Positions 48,361-61,336 are shown, numbered from the stretch's first letter. The stretch: DNA of 64,000 nucleotides from Cloeon dipterum (GCF_949628265.1 NC_088789.1:15864886-15928885), one strand, 5' to 3'. Numbers and translations: made by a program. The notes: generated from the letters alone by a model not told the origin.

Positions 48361-51300
48361 AAGGCGAGGGTGGGAGCGGACGGGGTGGCGCCGCCTGGGC
48401 CGCGATATTAAACGCGGGCTGCGGCAGCTGGCCGTGTCATAAGGAGCAGCGCTCCCCGCAGTATGATGAGTGATTCTCGCAGCAGCAGCGGCGGCGGCAG
48501 CCGAACACCCTCTTACCGGCCATGCTGCACAGCACACGTGCACGAGCGGCTCTCTCTCTCTCTCTCTCTCTCTCACTATGTATGTTGTGTGTGTGTATGT
48601 GTGTGTGTTGATAAATCCAGTCGCAGAAACCGCATTTGTATCGCAGCAGCTTAGACGGACGTTGCATTCTGAATGAGGCAGCGGCCGCACTAATTAATAG
48701 GCCCACCTCCATCCATCACCTGGCCGCTGGCCTCTGCCCCCAAGAGCCCAGGCTAATACTGCACTTAATTAGCAATTTTTTTAGTACAGAAGCAGGTGGA
48801 TTTGCACTCATCCTTCATTTAAATCACCGAGGCAGAGGCGTCCAGCTCAGAATCGGACACGCCCACCTGATTTCTCAAGTCTTTTCTGTGAAGAGGTTGA
48901 TATTATACATACACTAAAATAATCACAGGCTTCTGAATAGTTACGTGGAATATATCTTGGAGAAAGCGCAGATTCATCGCTACCGTAAAAGAGCAGGTCT
49001 CAATAATTGCTTTTTGGGTATTTTACAAGATATTTGATATATGGTCTGCAATTTTCTAATTTAATATTATTTGTTTGAGCACCATCTTGATTTTTGATAA
49101 GCTGTTTTGGTGGTATAGAGGAGTCGAAAAAACCTACGCTAATTCTGTTTTTCCAGAAATCGGGGCGATATCTGGAGAAACTTCCAAGCGTTCACAAAAA
49201 TAAGAATATCTCGAGAAATAATGATGCTAGAATATTGAACTACATATGTGCCTATAGATGCCCATTTAATAACAGCCTACGTACAACTTTAATTTAAATA
49301 CCAAATTTTTTATTTTCAAATTTTGACTTTTTTAATTTATTCTTCATGGGATTTTGAATCATAATATAATAGGGTACGTAGAGAGAAATTGGTTTCAAAT
49401 TTTCTGCATCAGCGGAATGAACATTGTTTTCTGACCAAGCGCGGCTGGCTGCCTAAGAGGGAAGAAAGGGGTTCAATTTTCCAGCTCATTTGCGTGCTGC
49501 GAGGTCGGCGGGCCGAAGTCGGTGCGCGACATGACCAATAAAACGTTATTTATCGCATAAAAGAGGCAATTTCTATTTATTCGGTGCTGGCGCGGGAGCA
49601 GCAGCAGCGGCGGGCGGGCGGGCGAGGGAGTTGCCACGCCACTTTTTTCGTTGCGTGCATAAAAATGGATTGTCAAAAGCAGAAATCGTAAATGCAGAGA
49701 GTTAACTGCATGAAATGTGCGCCGGCCGCTTGCTTGACTTGCTCTCGGCGCGCGTCTCATAGCTCGCAACCGTTTCCGTCGCCGCGCTGCGCCTGCACAG
49801 GTCGTCGGTTAGGCAACCGGCCGCGCTCGACGGCCCGACCGGCGGCCTAGCCCCCCATCGAGTGTGTTTGCGCGCGCGAGGGGCGACGCTGCGCTTGCGA
49901 GCCGACCATTTTCAGCTCGGCTGACTTTATATGGGACCCAATTCTCATTTCGTCCTGTTCTTGACATCACAATCTCGCCACAGTCAGCCAATGAATGCAA
50001 AAGCCTCGCAAGCCGCCGCACTGCCAGCCACTTAAAAAATAACCCCCGGGTGAAAACGAGCAAAAATCAATTGGGCCAGGCAAAAACCGAGGACGCACTC
50101 ATCCCTCTTTATCTCTTGCGGGAGAAACGATTCCTCTTTTGAGCATTGGAATTCGAAAGGGTAGGAAAACAAAAAATCACGTTTTTTAAGAATTGTCTGT
50201 GGCTCCATGGTTTCTATTTTTTAAACAATATTTTTAATGATTATTTATGTTGTTAAGGGTGCGAAGAAGTTATTTTACTAAATTTAGGTTTTTTGAGCAA
50301 ATTGAGTATTTTAATTGGACGGTTTTTTACATTGTTTGTAATAAAGGCAACACGATTTCACTGCTATTTATAAAAATTTTCCTGGAAAAAATCTGCAAGT
50401 TAGTTTATATACTTTAATTGACCCCATATTCATAATAAAATGTTTTGCACACAGCATAAAAAGACCAAACTTTTATCAAAATTTACTAATTTTCAGCCGT
50501 ATCTCACAAACCGACATTGCAAAAAGACATAATTTTCCTTCCTATTTCAGCATGTTTTCAAAACAGCCTAAAGAAAATATTGACATTCTGCCTCTCGTCA
50601 TTTTAGGCATTTTGATCATATTAATAAAGACTGGATTTTTCAGATTGAGTAAGTTGAATTATGTGGAATAATTCAACAGAACAGCTGCAACATTTACATG
50701 TTTAGTTATATCACAGAGTAAATAACAAGACTAATTAATAAAAAAATAACACAAAATTTATAAAAATTGTACTTGCAGGATTTTATGAAAACTAACTCCA
50801 AGTAGAGTCATTTCGTCGGTTGGAATAATGGACTTCATATGGTCCTAGTTAGTTACCCTTATAGTCTGCTATAGATACAAAAAAACTGAATTTATCAACG
50901 TTAGGAACATTTCAAGGGTGAAAGTTTCAAGATAATATCTCAACTCGATCTATTGAGTAAAACACCAACTCGCATCTTTCATTTTCGGGGGGTTTGAGAT
51001 AGACAAAAAAGGGAACGCTCCCTTTCTCGGACTTCAAGCTCAGAATTTCCTCATCTCTAAGCAAGTACTTTAAATGAAATTTGAAACAGCAAAATAGTGC
51101 TATTCAATCGACCATCACATTTGCCTGGAACTTCTCAATAGTAATAAACCGTTCTTTAATGCTGGTGCATGTGGAAACCTATTCAAAAGAGAGCATGGTT
51201 AATTGGATCCAATTTTAAGTGTGTACAATTTGAATAATGTTCGCATTGTTTTTATTTTTATTTTAAAAATAAACAGTGAAAAATATGAACACGGCGTTTT

Positions 51301-51914
51301 ATTTCAGAATTCCTGCCTTCTTTAACCGCAATGAAATTACCCACAATAACCCTTTGTTTTTACACCAAATAAGCAATATCAGTCGTACGCCAATCACTCA
51401 ATGATGCACACATCTTCTCTGCTAATGACTGATCCCATCCAGCGTAATGTACGAGAGGCAATTAAGGAAATCAGAGACACGCACACGGAGCAATATCGGC
51501 CCCGAGACATGTATCAGCCGCACACAGGGCAGCAATAATTAATTTGCGGCAGGCTAATCATTTGTGGCTCGCGGCGGCGGCGGCTGCTGCTGCTGCTGCT
51601 GCCGTGCTGATGATGACGCTCTCTAGATCAAAGCAAGACGGATTGCGCTCCTTGGCGCGCGCGGTGACGGCCGAGAGCGAGCTAGGAGCGTCACTTGCTA
51701 CTTGCAGCTGTTGCCACACCATATAATAACGAGTATTGATGCGATGCTTTCCTCCTCTTTTATTGCCGCCGAGCACAAATTAGCGTGATTCACTGCGCGC
51801 ACTTTGATGTTCATAATCCGATAACAATGCGCACAGAGCAGAGCAGAGCAGAGAAGAAGAAGCAGAAGACGCCGCGATGCGCACTCGCGCGTGCTGCAGC
51901 CATAAAATTATATT

Positions 51915-51938
51915 GCGTGCGTGTGTGTGTGTGTGTGG
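51915..51938. repeat. (GT)n microsatellite
   Basis: About ten to eleven GT units in a GC-rich island that also contains a (CTG)n run near 51583-51601 and four GAGCA units near 51836-51855. Confidence 0.85.
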
Positions 51939-52786
51939 GCGAATCTCATCCCGGTGTCACTCGCACAGGTCGCCGCGGGCGCATATCTAAACAACCGATT
52001 TGCCCTGCCTGCCTCCCCATTCGAACAAAACGCGTGGAGAGCGGAAATGGAGAAATTTATAGCGTGTCGCTGAATTGCGCGCTGAAAAGTTTATTGAATG
52101 TGCTGTTCTTCAAAAATAAAAAAGCTTACTTGTTTGAGGATATTTTTATTTCATAGGTAGAATAAAATTATTTTTACTCGTGTAGTGCTCCATTATTTTA
52201 ATATTTAGCCTCTGCAGTGCATAAAAACATTTTTTGATGTGTTCAGAATTTTTTCAACCCTGAACTTTTTCTCTTCCTCTTGAAAAATGGAGAATGTTCA
52301 CAGTGCAATGCATTGATAAGTATGTATGGTCCAATTCTGGTTGTAGCAAGTTAATAACATCAGTGTAACAAGTTTAGAGTAGGTTGTATTGATTGTTGGT
52401 GGAATACAGCAACGATAATTTATCTTTGCTATGTGATCAAGGACCAATAAAACCCAACTTTTGTCGAATTCATGTAAAAATGAGGAGCTTTGGAGTTTTG
52501 GTGTCACATTCACATTCAAAATCTATTCAACGGTGTTTGGCTTTTGAGGCTTTTGCTATGGAAAGTTTCATATTAAAGCTTAATAAAATTTATCTGATTA
52601 AGTTACAATTTTCAGAAGGCATTGTTTCACGTTTTAATGAAATTTCCTAGATCTTCTGTTTATTTTTTTACTATGCTCAGCAATGATTATAAATTCAATC
52701 GTTTGTAAAAGCTGATGATGATAAGTAAAAAAATCATCTTCAGTTTAGCGCTGAGTTTTTGTGCATGCAAAGTACACGTACTGCTG

Positions 52787-52816
52787 ATGAGGCCTGAGGG
52801 GCAGAAATAGAGTAAT
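52787..52816 (+). repeat. Possible LINE 3'-tail stem-loop relic
   Basis: GCTGATGAGGCCTGAGGGGC followed by AGAAAT resembles the conserved GGCC stem-loop near the 3' ends of many CR1/L2-type LINEs. A weaker relative, GCTAATGAGGCCTGAA, lies at 61727-61742. No coding relics are adjacent. This is recalled resemblance, not a search result. Confidence 0.2.
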
Positions 52817-55589
52817 GTGCATTGCGAGGATGAGCAAGATTATTTTTCTCTTGAATCAGTCACAAAAACTGTATTCCTTAAATCAATACCATGTAGAATA
52901 GAGTCATTTGTAGTTTTTGTTTCTTTCGATCTGGGTAAATAGTATTATGAATTAATTTTTGTTATACGACCATATAAAAATCATATAAGAATCATAATCT
53001 TGATTCAGGCTAAATCATGTATAAGGTATTTAGAAAGAATCTCTGCTCTTATAACGCAAATTTCTTCTTCGCGTTTCTTACTCATTTGCATAAAAATTAA
53101 TGGCAAAGTATAGCATCTCGTAAATTCAGTGTATATCTGCTATTGTAAAGTGAAAATAGAAGTCCCCTATTTTCTTATCCAAAGAAAAAAATTCTCCTGC
53201 ATTTATGCACTTAAGAAAGAGAAGCATGCTCTTTCATTGTTGGTTTTTGAAGATACGAATTACTTTAACCTGCTGGTACAAACGAAATACACTAGTGGTA
53301 AGAGGTTGTCGTTTTTCATCTCAAAGCACCAAGCGATTTTACCGCAGAGAAGATTCTTTTTTGATACACCTCTGACAGTCTTTTCAATTACCAAACTGGC
53401 AGCAAGAACGATTTTTGATGGACGTTTCGATTCAGCGCATCCGCTGGGAGCTCGGCTTCCGCATGCCCCTCTTTCGATTCCGCTCTCTCAGGTTAATCCA
53501 ATCGAGCCAGCCGATTGTTCGCCATTTATGCGCAAGATAGTTGATCTTCTGACATCCGAGTGCTGCGGGCACAGTTAAGATTGCAAAAACAAGACCCTCC
53601 GCAGCTTGCCTGCTCGTGTATGATGAAAATTTCTTCTACTTATTATTATTTGATCCGCGCTGTCGGCTGCAGGGCCCTTCTGCCAGCGAATTACATCCCG
53701 CCGCGGATGATGTTTTTAATATTACTCTCGGAAAATAAAAAGAGGACTCACCGCGCGCGTCGGAGATGAACAAACTCTCTCTGCTTCTTGCTGTCAGCAA
53801 ACGTAGCCACTAGACACGAGCGCTGCTGCCCTGAATATGATGGATATCTCATTTCAGCACAGAATTGTAAATTGAGTTTTTAGCCTGTTAGCTAGGTATT
53901 AAATACGCACGCTGTTCCACGATATCTGCTTTTGCCTGCATGTTGAAACATACGTCAAATCGGCTTTGCGTTTCCAACCTGTTAATGAATACAGCAGGGA
54001 TACAATACACATATATTATTCTGTGAACAACAATATTGATTCACATAATATCTATGATTTACGCTTAAATACTCATAAGCACGGGAATATCAATTTATGC
54101 CAAGGTTTTCTAAAAATTTGAGTTCTTTCTTCATTGAAGAATTAGAAAACATCATTTTTATCTAGATGATCAGGAGAAAAGGCGATTATTCTGTTATTTG
54201 AAGCCATTTTGCATAGTTTCGCAACTTTATCTTAGGAAAATCCGCTGAATTTTTAACACAACTGATAATCCGGATAATTTCAATAATCTTAACATCTTCC
54301 AAACAGCGTTCCACGTTAAAGTTGAGAATTATCAATTTAGTACTTTTTCAGTGCGTTTTATTATCATTGAAGCACCTAATGAGCACGAATCAATCAATTT
54401 TAAGACGTTTACGCGAAACTTGAAATAATCTAAAACCATCTTTAGCAGTTAAAGTCAGGAGAGCGAATTCTTTGCCTATACCAAAGAAATTAGATATGTC
54501 ATCAAATATTAGTGGTTAATTTATTGGAAAAAATAAACGAAAAATCGAATATTATAAAATAAAAAACGTAGCATCACAAAAATGATAATAATGGAGAGAG
54601 CTTTTGCGGAGGAAGTATTATTCAGACGCAAACAGAACATGGTATTGAAAATAAACTCTTTGGAACACAAGGAAAAGAAATTAAATTAATGTTCGCCTAC
54701 TTAGATGCTTAATCAGAACATTTGAAGTTGAAATTTTGGAATCGGTAGACGCAGTATCTTATCGGTCAAGCTATAAGAAAAGGAAAAGGAAGCGCGGTCG
54801 CTTCTTTTTGTCTCACTCTAATGGAGTGTATATTTAAATTTGGAATACCTTAACAAGTTAACTTCGTCCGTTTTACTTTCTTGATTTTCGGGAATTCAAA
54901 GTCATGATTTGAAATAATTTGAGGCACTCGATATTTCTATGAAAAAAATTGACTATTCTACCTTTTTTAAAAGGGCACTTTTAAGATGTACCTACTTTGA
55001 ACATTCCATTTTGGGGCAAAACCATGTGGTACCCCTTGAGTTCAGACAGCGCTGGAAATTAAGAAATACATCAAACTCCTGTCTCATAATTCATCCTTAA
55101 CTAATGGCTTCGATTTGAGCATGTGAAATGAAAAATATGTTAATTTGTATATTTTTAAGAGTGCCGAAAGCAAACGTGAATAGGTTTTGTTAACAATAGA
55201 GTGAGACATTGCCACCAGACTGTTGTGTCCTTTTGGTCAATTGCTCGAAATCAAATCCAGCTGCATATAAGAATGCGAAGGGATTGACAGATGGCAGACG
55301 AGACAGTTAGAATTCAACATATAATAATTATTTTTTGGACTGGCTAATTGTTCAAATATTTGGGGAAGTTTCAACGAACCAAAATATCTGAGTCAAGAAA
55401 TAAAATATTTGCCTAGACAATCATCTGAATTTCACATAAAATCCCTTTATGAAAACTTAAAAACGTGAAAAGTGTTCCATTTTAATTAAATTTGGACAGA
55501 AAAATGGGTCTGAATGATTGTTTTACTTGGCTCCATGAACCATCGTCTGTACTGGGAAAACAGTCTGAAATTCCCAGCTTTTTTGATAA

Positions 55590-55668
55590 TTGAATATAAT
55601 TAAAACCAGGCTTCATCCTCGTTGTCAAATTAAAGAGAAATTCGTCTTCTTTATTTCTCGACCAGTTT
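55590..55668. repeat. Perfect 79-bp inverted repeat, left arm
   Basis: Every base is complementary to 56011-56089, with a 342-bp spacer between the arms. The arm begins TTGAATATAATTAAAACC and ends TCTCGACCAGTTT. Similarity stops abruptly at both ends. Confidence 0.95.
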
Positions 55669-56010
55669 CGACGTCACCAAGTACGTCCTAATCATGAGTT
55701 ACAATTACAATCAAATAACAAACAATACAATAATGTCACATCTAAAATCATATAAATTCCATACAATTTTTAAAAAAACACCCACCTATTCATGAGGCAC
55801 TTAAGGCAAGCTCCAAAGACCAAATGTAACAAATTCTAAGCCACCCCTTTGTTAAATAACACGCACATCTCACAGGTGGTAGGGAACCTTTTTGTTCCGT
55901 GAGCTAAATTTTCCCCTTTCAGCGCGTAAAATATTTTTCCACACATCACAAAGCAGGTGGCTTGGGTTACTAATAACGTTTTCTGAGCATTCCATTGCAA
56001 CCGCCTCCAA

Positions 56011-56089
56011 AAACTGGTCGAGAAATAAAGAAGACGAATTTCTCTTTAATTTGACAACGAGGATGAAGCCTGGTTTTAATTATATTCAA
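56011..56089. repeat. Perfect 79-bp inverted repeat, right arm
   Basis: Exact reverse complement of 55590-55668. The arms and spacer (500 bp in all) contain no recognisable gene; a 110-codon open frame across the right arm (55892-56221) shows no protein-like features and is judged spurious. Confidence 0.95.
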
Positions 56090-57650
56090 CATGAAAACAA
56101 CCTCGAGTGGTCGCACTTTTCAAATATTTTTGATAATTCTCGTGGACTCTTAAAATACATTTTCAGGCGTACAGTCCGATCGATTTTCGATGGAAAAAAC
56201 CCTTGCCTAAAAAGTGCGTGAAAATTTGCCTGCGCCTTTGATGGAAGGGGGCCCGTCGAAGACAACAGCTTGCGTGGTGGTTGGTTGCATCTGCAATTCA
56301 ACAACGAGCCGTTCAAAATCATCTCTTCTTTTTTATTTTAATTCCGCAGGGCGAATATCATTCCAGCTTGTTCAGACGGGGACGCGGGAGAGCAGAAAGA
56401 TGTTTTTCCCTCTTTATCAGCGGAGCGATTTAATTTGAATTTGAAATCGCTGATTGCGTGTGGAGAAGAGAGCGAAAAAGACAAATCTCGACACGAACAT
56501 TCATCCTTTTGTGAAGGTAGAGCCGCGACCTACGGTCAGGGTGGCAGTGGCAATCGCTCAGGGCTGGTCAGGGACTTTAATAAAGGGGCGCATGAGTGAT
56601 GACAAGGCGGCTGCGAACCAGGCCGGGGCCATGCAGGGGTGAAGAAAGTGGCGGCACATGCAAGTGACAGCTTCTCTATTGCATGGCGCGCGGTCTTAAC
56701 CCCCGAGCCGCCCGCCCGTCCGCCCGCACCCCTGCACCCCCACCCGCCAGACCCCGCGCGTCGCGTGCCCGGCACATTATCGTCATTACACCCGACCATC
56801 CACTTAACATTCAATTAATTTTTATATATCATCTCTCGTCGTCGCCAGCCCGCGGCGAGTATAATGAAAAAGCTGCTGCTGATCAAAATCGCGTTTTCCA
56901 CTTGGCCGCAGTTTTGTGAACGATGTGTGCATGCGTTGTGAAAATTAAGATCTTTTATTCGCTCTGCCCTCGTATCTCATTTCGGGGTTTTAAAGCATCG
57001 TTTACTTTTGATCTTTTGACAAAGCAGAGGCTGTAACGCGAATTATTGGCTTGCGAAATTCGAATTAAAGATAAATGCACATGATTTTTGCTGGAAGCAG
57101 AAATTTAAATTCAGTATAGGTTTTATTGAACAATACATTTTTACAAATCAAAGTAACAATTGATTTAGAATGAAAAATCAATAACTATGTAGTAAAATTG
57201 TATTTTTAAACTTTCGGATCTTTCTTTTGTTTTTACTAAGAGACATTACTATACATATCAGGTCATTAGAAATTGTTAGAGGTCTCAACTGCGTAATTTT
57301 AGGCGTCAGCTGGCTGAACTGGCTGCAGCCGAATATTGGGTCCACGGTTTCTGAGCATTTTTGCCGGAGGCTGACGGCTGGCGTGGCTGACACATTTTAA
57401 AAAGTGAAGTTTGATAGAATGCTTAATTGCCCGAATGGCCAATTGCCTATTGTTGCTCACTTTAATCGTAATACATAACAAATGTTTTTTTGCACCAGGT
57501 GATCATTTGAAATATAGAGAATGGGGTTGATCATTGGTATTTTGATCAATTAAGGAAGGAGAAACAATGAAATCAAGACCATAATTGTGTTTTTTGTTGC
57601 CAAAAATAGAATGAAACAACACCAAGAACGCTAATTTCTGATCAAGTTGA

Positions 57651-57690
57651 TTTAACTAAAAAAAAATCCGCCTCCGGAGGCGGTGGGTCT
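57651..57690 (-). repeat. GC palindrome hairpin with T-run
   Basis: CCGCCTCCGGAGGCGG at 57668-57683 is a perfect 16-bp palindrome followed, on the - strand, by A and then ten or so T's. That is the shape of an intrinsic or Pol III-like terminator. Just upstream on the same strand GAGACC-type heptamers repeat. The surrounding DNA is AT-rich and repeat-like, so it is probably part of a dispersed element. Confidence 0.45.
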
Positions 57691-59979
57691 CACAATCAGG
57701 TCTCAGCCCCCGACCATGGCCCAGGAAAGTCTAAAATAATTTAATATTAATAAAAATTTGGGCTAAATCTGCTCAAGAACTGTACAGATGAAGAGCCATT
57801 TTTTAAAAATATCTATATTCCAAAGTACAATTTTTTTTAACTTCCATGACTTTGATTTTTTTTAAATATAAATATAGATAAAAATAACTCGGTCACAAAT
57901 TGTTATGTATATAGGCCACATTTTTGCTATTTTGCATGTTCGATATTTTATGTTCTAGGGTATGCCAGGTTTTCGAAAAATTTGAATAGATTTTTGCGAC
58001 CTTGACCTTTGACCAACGAAGTTGGTCACCAAAGGCGACGACTTGTGTAACGTCAAATTTGGAACATATTTTTCACCGATTCATTTGGTCTACATCAATC
58101 CACGCAAAAGTTATCCTGCAAAAATAATCTGTAAAAAACAAACTCTATGCCCCTGTAAAATGAGGTAATTTTATGAATTTTAGACAATATTTTAGGGTGC
58201 TAACAAAGGACTTCTATAGGGGAACAAATCTCGTACAAATCATAGGCAGGACCAATGGCAACAGGATGTCGAAATTGTTTATTTCATTTCAAACCTACTC
58301 AAATTACTTATTTTGAAATATCATAAACTGTTTTCCTGCTTTTTACCGATTTGAAAAGAGATTATTTAATTTGAAAACAACGGTATGAAGACGCACTTAT
58401 ATTACGGTTTTTATCAGCTTGCGAGAGTTACTTTGGTTTTTATATAGCATTCCAAGAGGAGATATAATATAATTTTAAACAGTGATTTGATTCCAACAAC
58501 TGTGATCGGATTTGTGCAGCCTCCTGCATTATAAGGGTATGGCTAAAAACTGCTGTTATAATGCAATTTAACGTATAAAACGTTTGTACTCTTTAAAAAG
58601 CGACTCTGCATTCGAGAATTGCAACTGAATATTTGTTTGGGACGCGTGCTTAAACAAACACTCCACTTCTCGACACTAAATACGACCACTCAAGCTCATC
58701 AAAATAATCTGACAGAGTGGGAAAAGTGGCCATGCAATATATACGGTGAATTCCAGCTGCAGCTGCTCGTTGGAAACACCCGCTCACACAAATTGTTACA
58801 TGATGAAAAAATATTCACATCAATCTTTTGAGACGTCACTGCTACACGTAATTAAAAAATGTTTCAGCTGAATTAGCAATAAAAAATAGCAATATCGGAA
58901 ATCATAGCTTACTAATTATCTTGAATATAATTGATGAAATTTAATATTCCATTTCAACTCTGCTTTCACCATGCTTGAAAACATGTGTTTTTGTCTTCAT
59001 TGTGGCAAATTTGGTTGTTAATTTATTCACTTTTGGACTGGAGGCAAACCTGGCCAGCCGAGTGGCAATAATGGGGGATTTTTCAGCCCATAAAACATAT
59101 ACGTGCTGCGCAAATGAAAATAACGGGGAGAAGGAAAAGAGCGAAACCGGCTTTATAATATGTATTATATGTTTAGCCGCGCTGATTAATGTGTGGAACT
59201 GCCTTTGTCAGACTTGAATACGTAAATTATTTTTCCACTACATTTACTGCCCATTCAAAACAAAGTATCCTGTAATCAAAACATTAAAACCATGCTCTCC
59301 AACCTATTGCTTTGTGTGCCTTTTCAACTTTGCTCTTTCACAAAAAAAGTGACTTGCTAATGAGATCTCGCGGCCCACTCACATAATCATCACTCAACTA
59401 AGGATCGAAGAATCGGAACAATCTCTTCTATCTTAAGGCTCAACCTATTGCACTAACAATGCAATACACGCAATTATTTTTAATCCTTCTAATAAATAAA
59501 TTTACTATGATTGCAAAACTATTGAATCTGTTTGTATAGCTCTAACATTTAAAAGCTAATTCAAGAATTAATTAATAATCAAAAAAGCAAAAGATTGAAA
59601 ATTTCGAAAATTTAAAAATGAATGCCCTACTGAAAAAAGATGAAGATTCCTAAAGTAATTTTCACAAATATTAATTTTTCATTTTTCTCTCCTGAAAATA
59701 TAATTGGATTATAAATTTTATTTTTCCTTCGTGAAAATCGAATTGTGTGTTAGTCGTGCGCGCGTATTCTTTGATTAACAAGTTTAACGGTGGCATTTAG
59801 TGGCATCTGTGAGTAGCGAGAAAAACTGCGTTGAATCACCTAATCACCACCATACAGTCCCGTCAAAAAGGGGGTGTGTCTGAAGAGCATCTTTCCCTGC
59901 TGTTCGAGTGTGACAGATCTTCGATCTGGAGGTTAATTAATCGCTCTGGAGAACCCTAGAAGGTCTCAAGCACTCTAAA

Positions 59980-60738
59980 ATGTCAACCAGCGAACTCGTG
60001 TGGGGCCTGAAGAACGGCGACCTCGACTCCGTCAAAGAAATCGCCGAGAAAAACGTGCGTTTTGGTGGAAGAGCGGCGACATCCGGCCTTTCACTCTCGG
60101 TTCTTCCCTTTTGATTTTATTTAATTAAATGTCAATATCTGTTTGCAGAACGTTGATATTAATACAGCTATCGATGGAAGGCTGCCCATCCACTATGCCT
60201 CGGACTATGGCCAACTGGAAGTTATTAAGTACCTGGTTTCCAGGGGCGCCGACGTTAATGTAAGATTTTTCGCACTCACTTTGTGCACCTGAAAAAAAAT
60301 GTGGGCTGAGTCCTGGCTCGCCAATCTTGGTTTATCTTAGTTTGCACAGTGATTCATTTTTTACTCGACTTCACTTTCGCTTATGTATTTTTTTGTGCTA
60401 AAAGAAAGAGTCGATGGAAAATATTTCGTCATTTTTATTTACGTTTCTCATTTTATATTTATTTTAAATTAATTTACTGATGGAAATTCTACTAAATAAG
60501 GTGCGATTGCAGGCAAAGGATAAACACGGAATCACTGCTCTCCTCGCAGCTATCTGGGAAGGTCACACTGACTGTGTAAAGCTGCTCCTTGAAAGTGTAA
60601 GACAAGTGTTGCCAACGCTGCATATGGTTATGAAATAAAATCTATTGACAGGGCGCGTCACCTCAGGGAGAAACCCCAGATGGAAGCTCCTACATCGAAG
60701 CTGCAGAGAAGGAAGAGATAAAAGCACTTCTCAAGTGA
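59980..60738 (+). CDS. Mtpn: Myotrophin (V-1), ankyrin-repeat protein
   Basis: Myotrophin binds and inhibits actin capping protein and so promotes filament growth; it is a small cytosolic and nuclear ankyrin protein. Four exons join exactly: 59980-60054, 60149-60259, 60513-60596 and 60652-60738, coding 25, 37, 28 and 28 residues for 118 aa, precisely the vertebrate length. Every junction is phase 0 with good GT-AG sites. The N-terminal LVWGLKNGDLDSVKE and two full ankyrin repeats (GRLPIHYASDYGQLEVIKYL and HGITALLAAIWEGHTDCVKL) are clear, with a partial repeat at the end. Introns 1 and 3 are short (94 and 55 nt), intron 2 is 253 nt. Identification is firm. Confidence 0.97.
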
Positions 60739-61085
60739 ACGCCGTTTTACTATTAAGTCACAGTATACTATTACTTGTAATTTCGTTTCTCTATGATTTC
60801 TGTTGAATTTTAATTTTAAGTTAAATATATATATATTTAATGTCAAAACCGATATTAATCCCAAATCTAAACTGGACTGAGAGATGGTGTTTATAATTGC
60901 GATTTAAGAGATCTTATTTTTCAGTAAATAATGTATTATTTAATATTGCCTTTTTCGTCTATTCCATTTTTTGTATTTACTAATCTTTGCTTGCTCCTAA
61001 CCTAACCCCCGCAGGAAGTCCTGATTAATTTATTGATGTGTGATGATTTTGTACCATCTTAACCAATTTGACTAAATTAAGCGTG

Positions 61086-61091
61086 AATAAA
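61086..61091 (+). terminator. Candidate poly(A) signal for myotrophin
   Basis: AATAAA 348 nt after the myotrophin stop, followed by a G/T-rich stretch (GGTAAAGTGCCTTGG), as expected downstream of a cleavage site. Confidence 0.5.
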
Positions 61092-61223
61092 GGTAAAGTG
61101 CCTTGGTCATTGTTTAGGTACAGATTTAAGGGGAAAATTGAATCTGGAATATCAGGGCAGTTGCATCAAAATTAGATTTTATTTTTCGCTTGTTTGGATG
61201 TCTGAATACCGAGTGTTCCCTTG

Positions 61224-61229
61224 TTTATT
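61224..61229 (-). terminator. Candidate poly(A) signal for SETDB1
   Basis: TTTATT on the + strand reads AATAAA on the - strand, 108 nt past the SETDB1 stop codon. It is the first canonical signal after the stop. Confidence 0.5.
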
Positions 61230-61336
61230 GAATCGCTTATTTTGTAATGTTTGGAGCTAGAAAATAAACTAAATATCAATACGTGGAAAACTCGCGCAGA
61301 TTTTTACTCGAGAGTACTGAGATTGTTGCAATCAAA

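Larger units (their letters stand above)
42986..59979. other. Gene-poor region between Rsph4a and myotrophin
   Basis: About 17 kb without supportable coding sequence on either strand. Repeats listed separately lie in it. GC/CpG- and GA-rich islands occur around 43.5-44.3, 44.9-45.4, 46.6-47.3, 48.0-48.9, 49.4-50.1, 51.4-52.1, 53.4-53.8 and 56.2-56.9 kb, with AT-rich DNA between. No tRNA, rRNA or recognised miRNA was found. Genes made only of very short exons could have been missed. Confidence 0.5.
60739..61336. other. Convergent 3' UTRs of myotrophin and SETDB1
   Basis: About 600 bp between the two stop codons, AT-rich, no coding sequence. Poly(A) signals on each strand (61086 and 61224) are about 140 bp apart, so the two mRNAs end close together but need not overlap. 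Confidence 0.6.

Noticed and set aside
49156..49299. Frame after a TTTTCCAG acceptor-like site
   Set aside because: Short, AT-rich, no partner exon and no protein-like conservation that I can recognise.
52298..52650. Overlapping open frames on both strands
   Set aside because: Starts are TTG or CTG, sequence is AT-rich and there is no recognisable domain on either strand.
55892..56221. 110-codon frame across the right arm of the inverted repeat
   Set aside because: Low-complexity-free but unrecognised, no clear ATG context or splice partner; more likely incidental to the repeat.
57299..57481. - strand frames in a small GC-rich patch
   Set aside because: All three frames are partly open, as expected from base composition; no splice-consistent model emerges.
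58975..59217. Frame starting like a signal peptide (KTCVFVFIVANLVV...)
   Set aside because: It has no ATG at its start, no splice acceptor in phase and no recognisable mature region.
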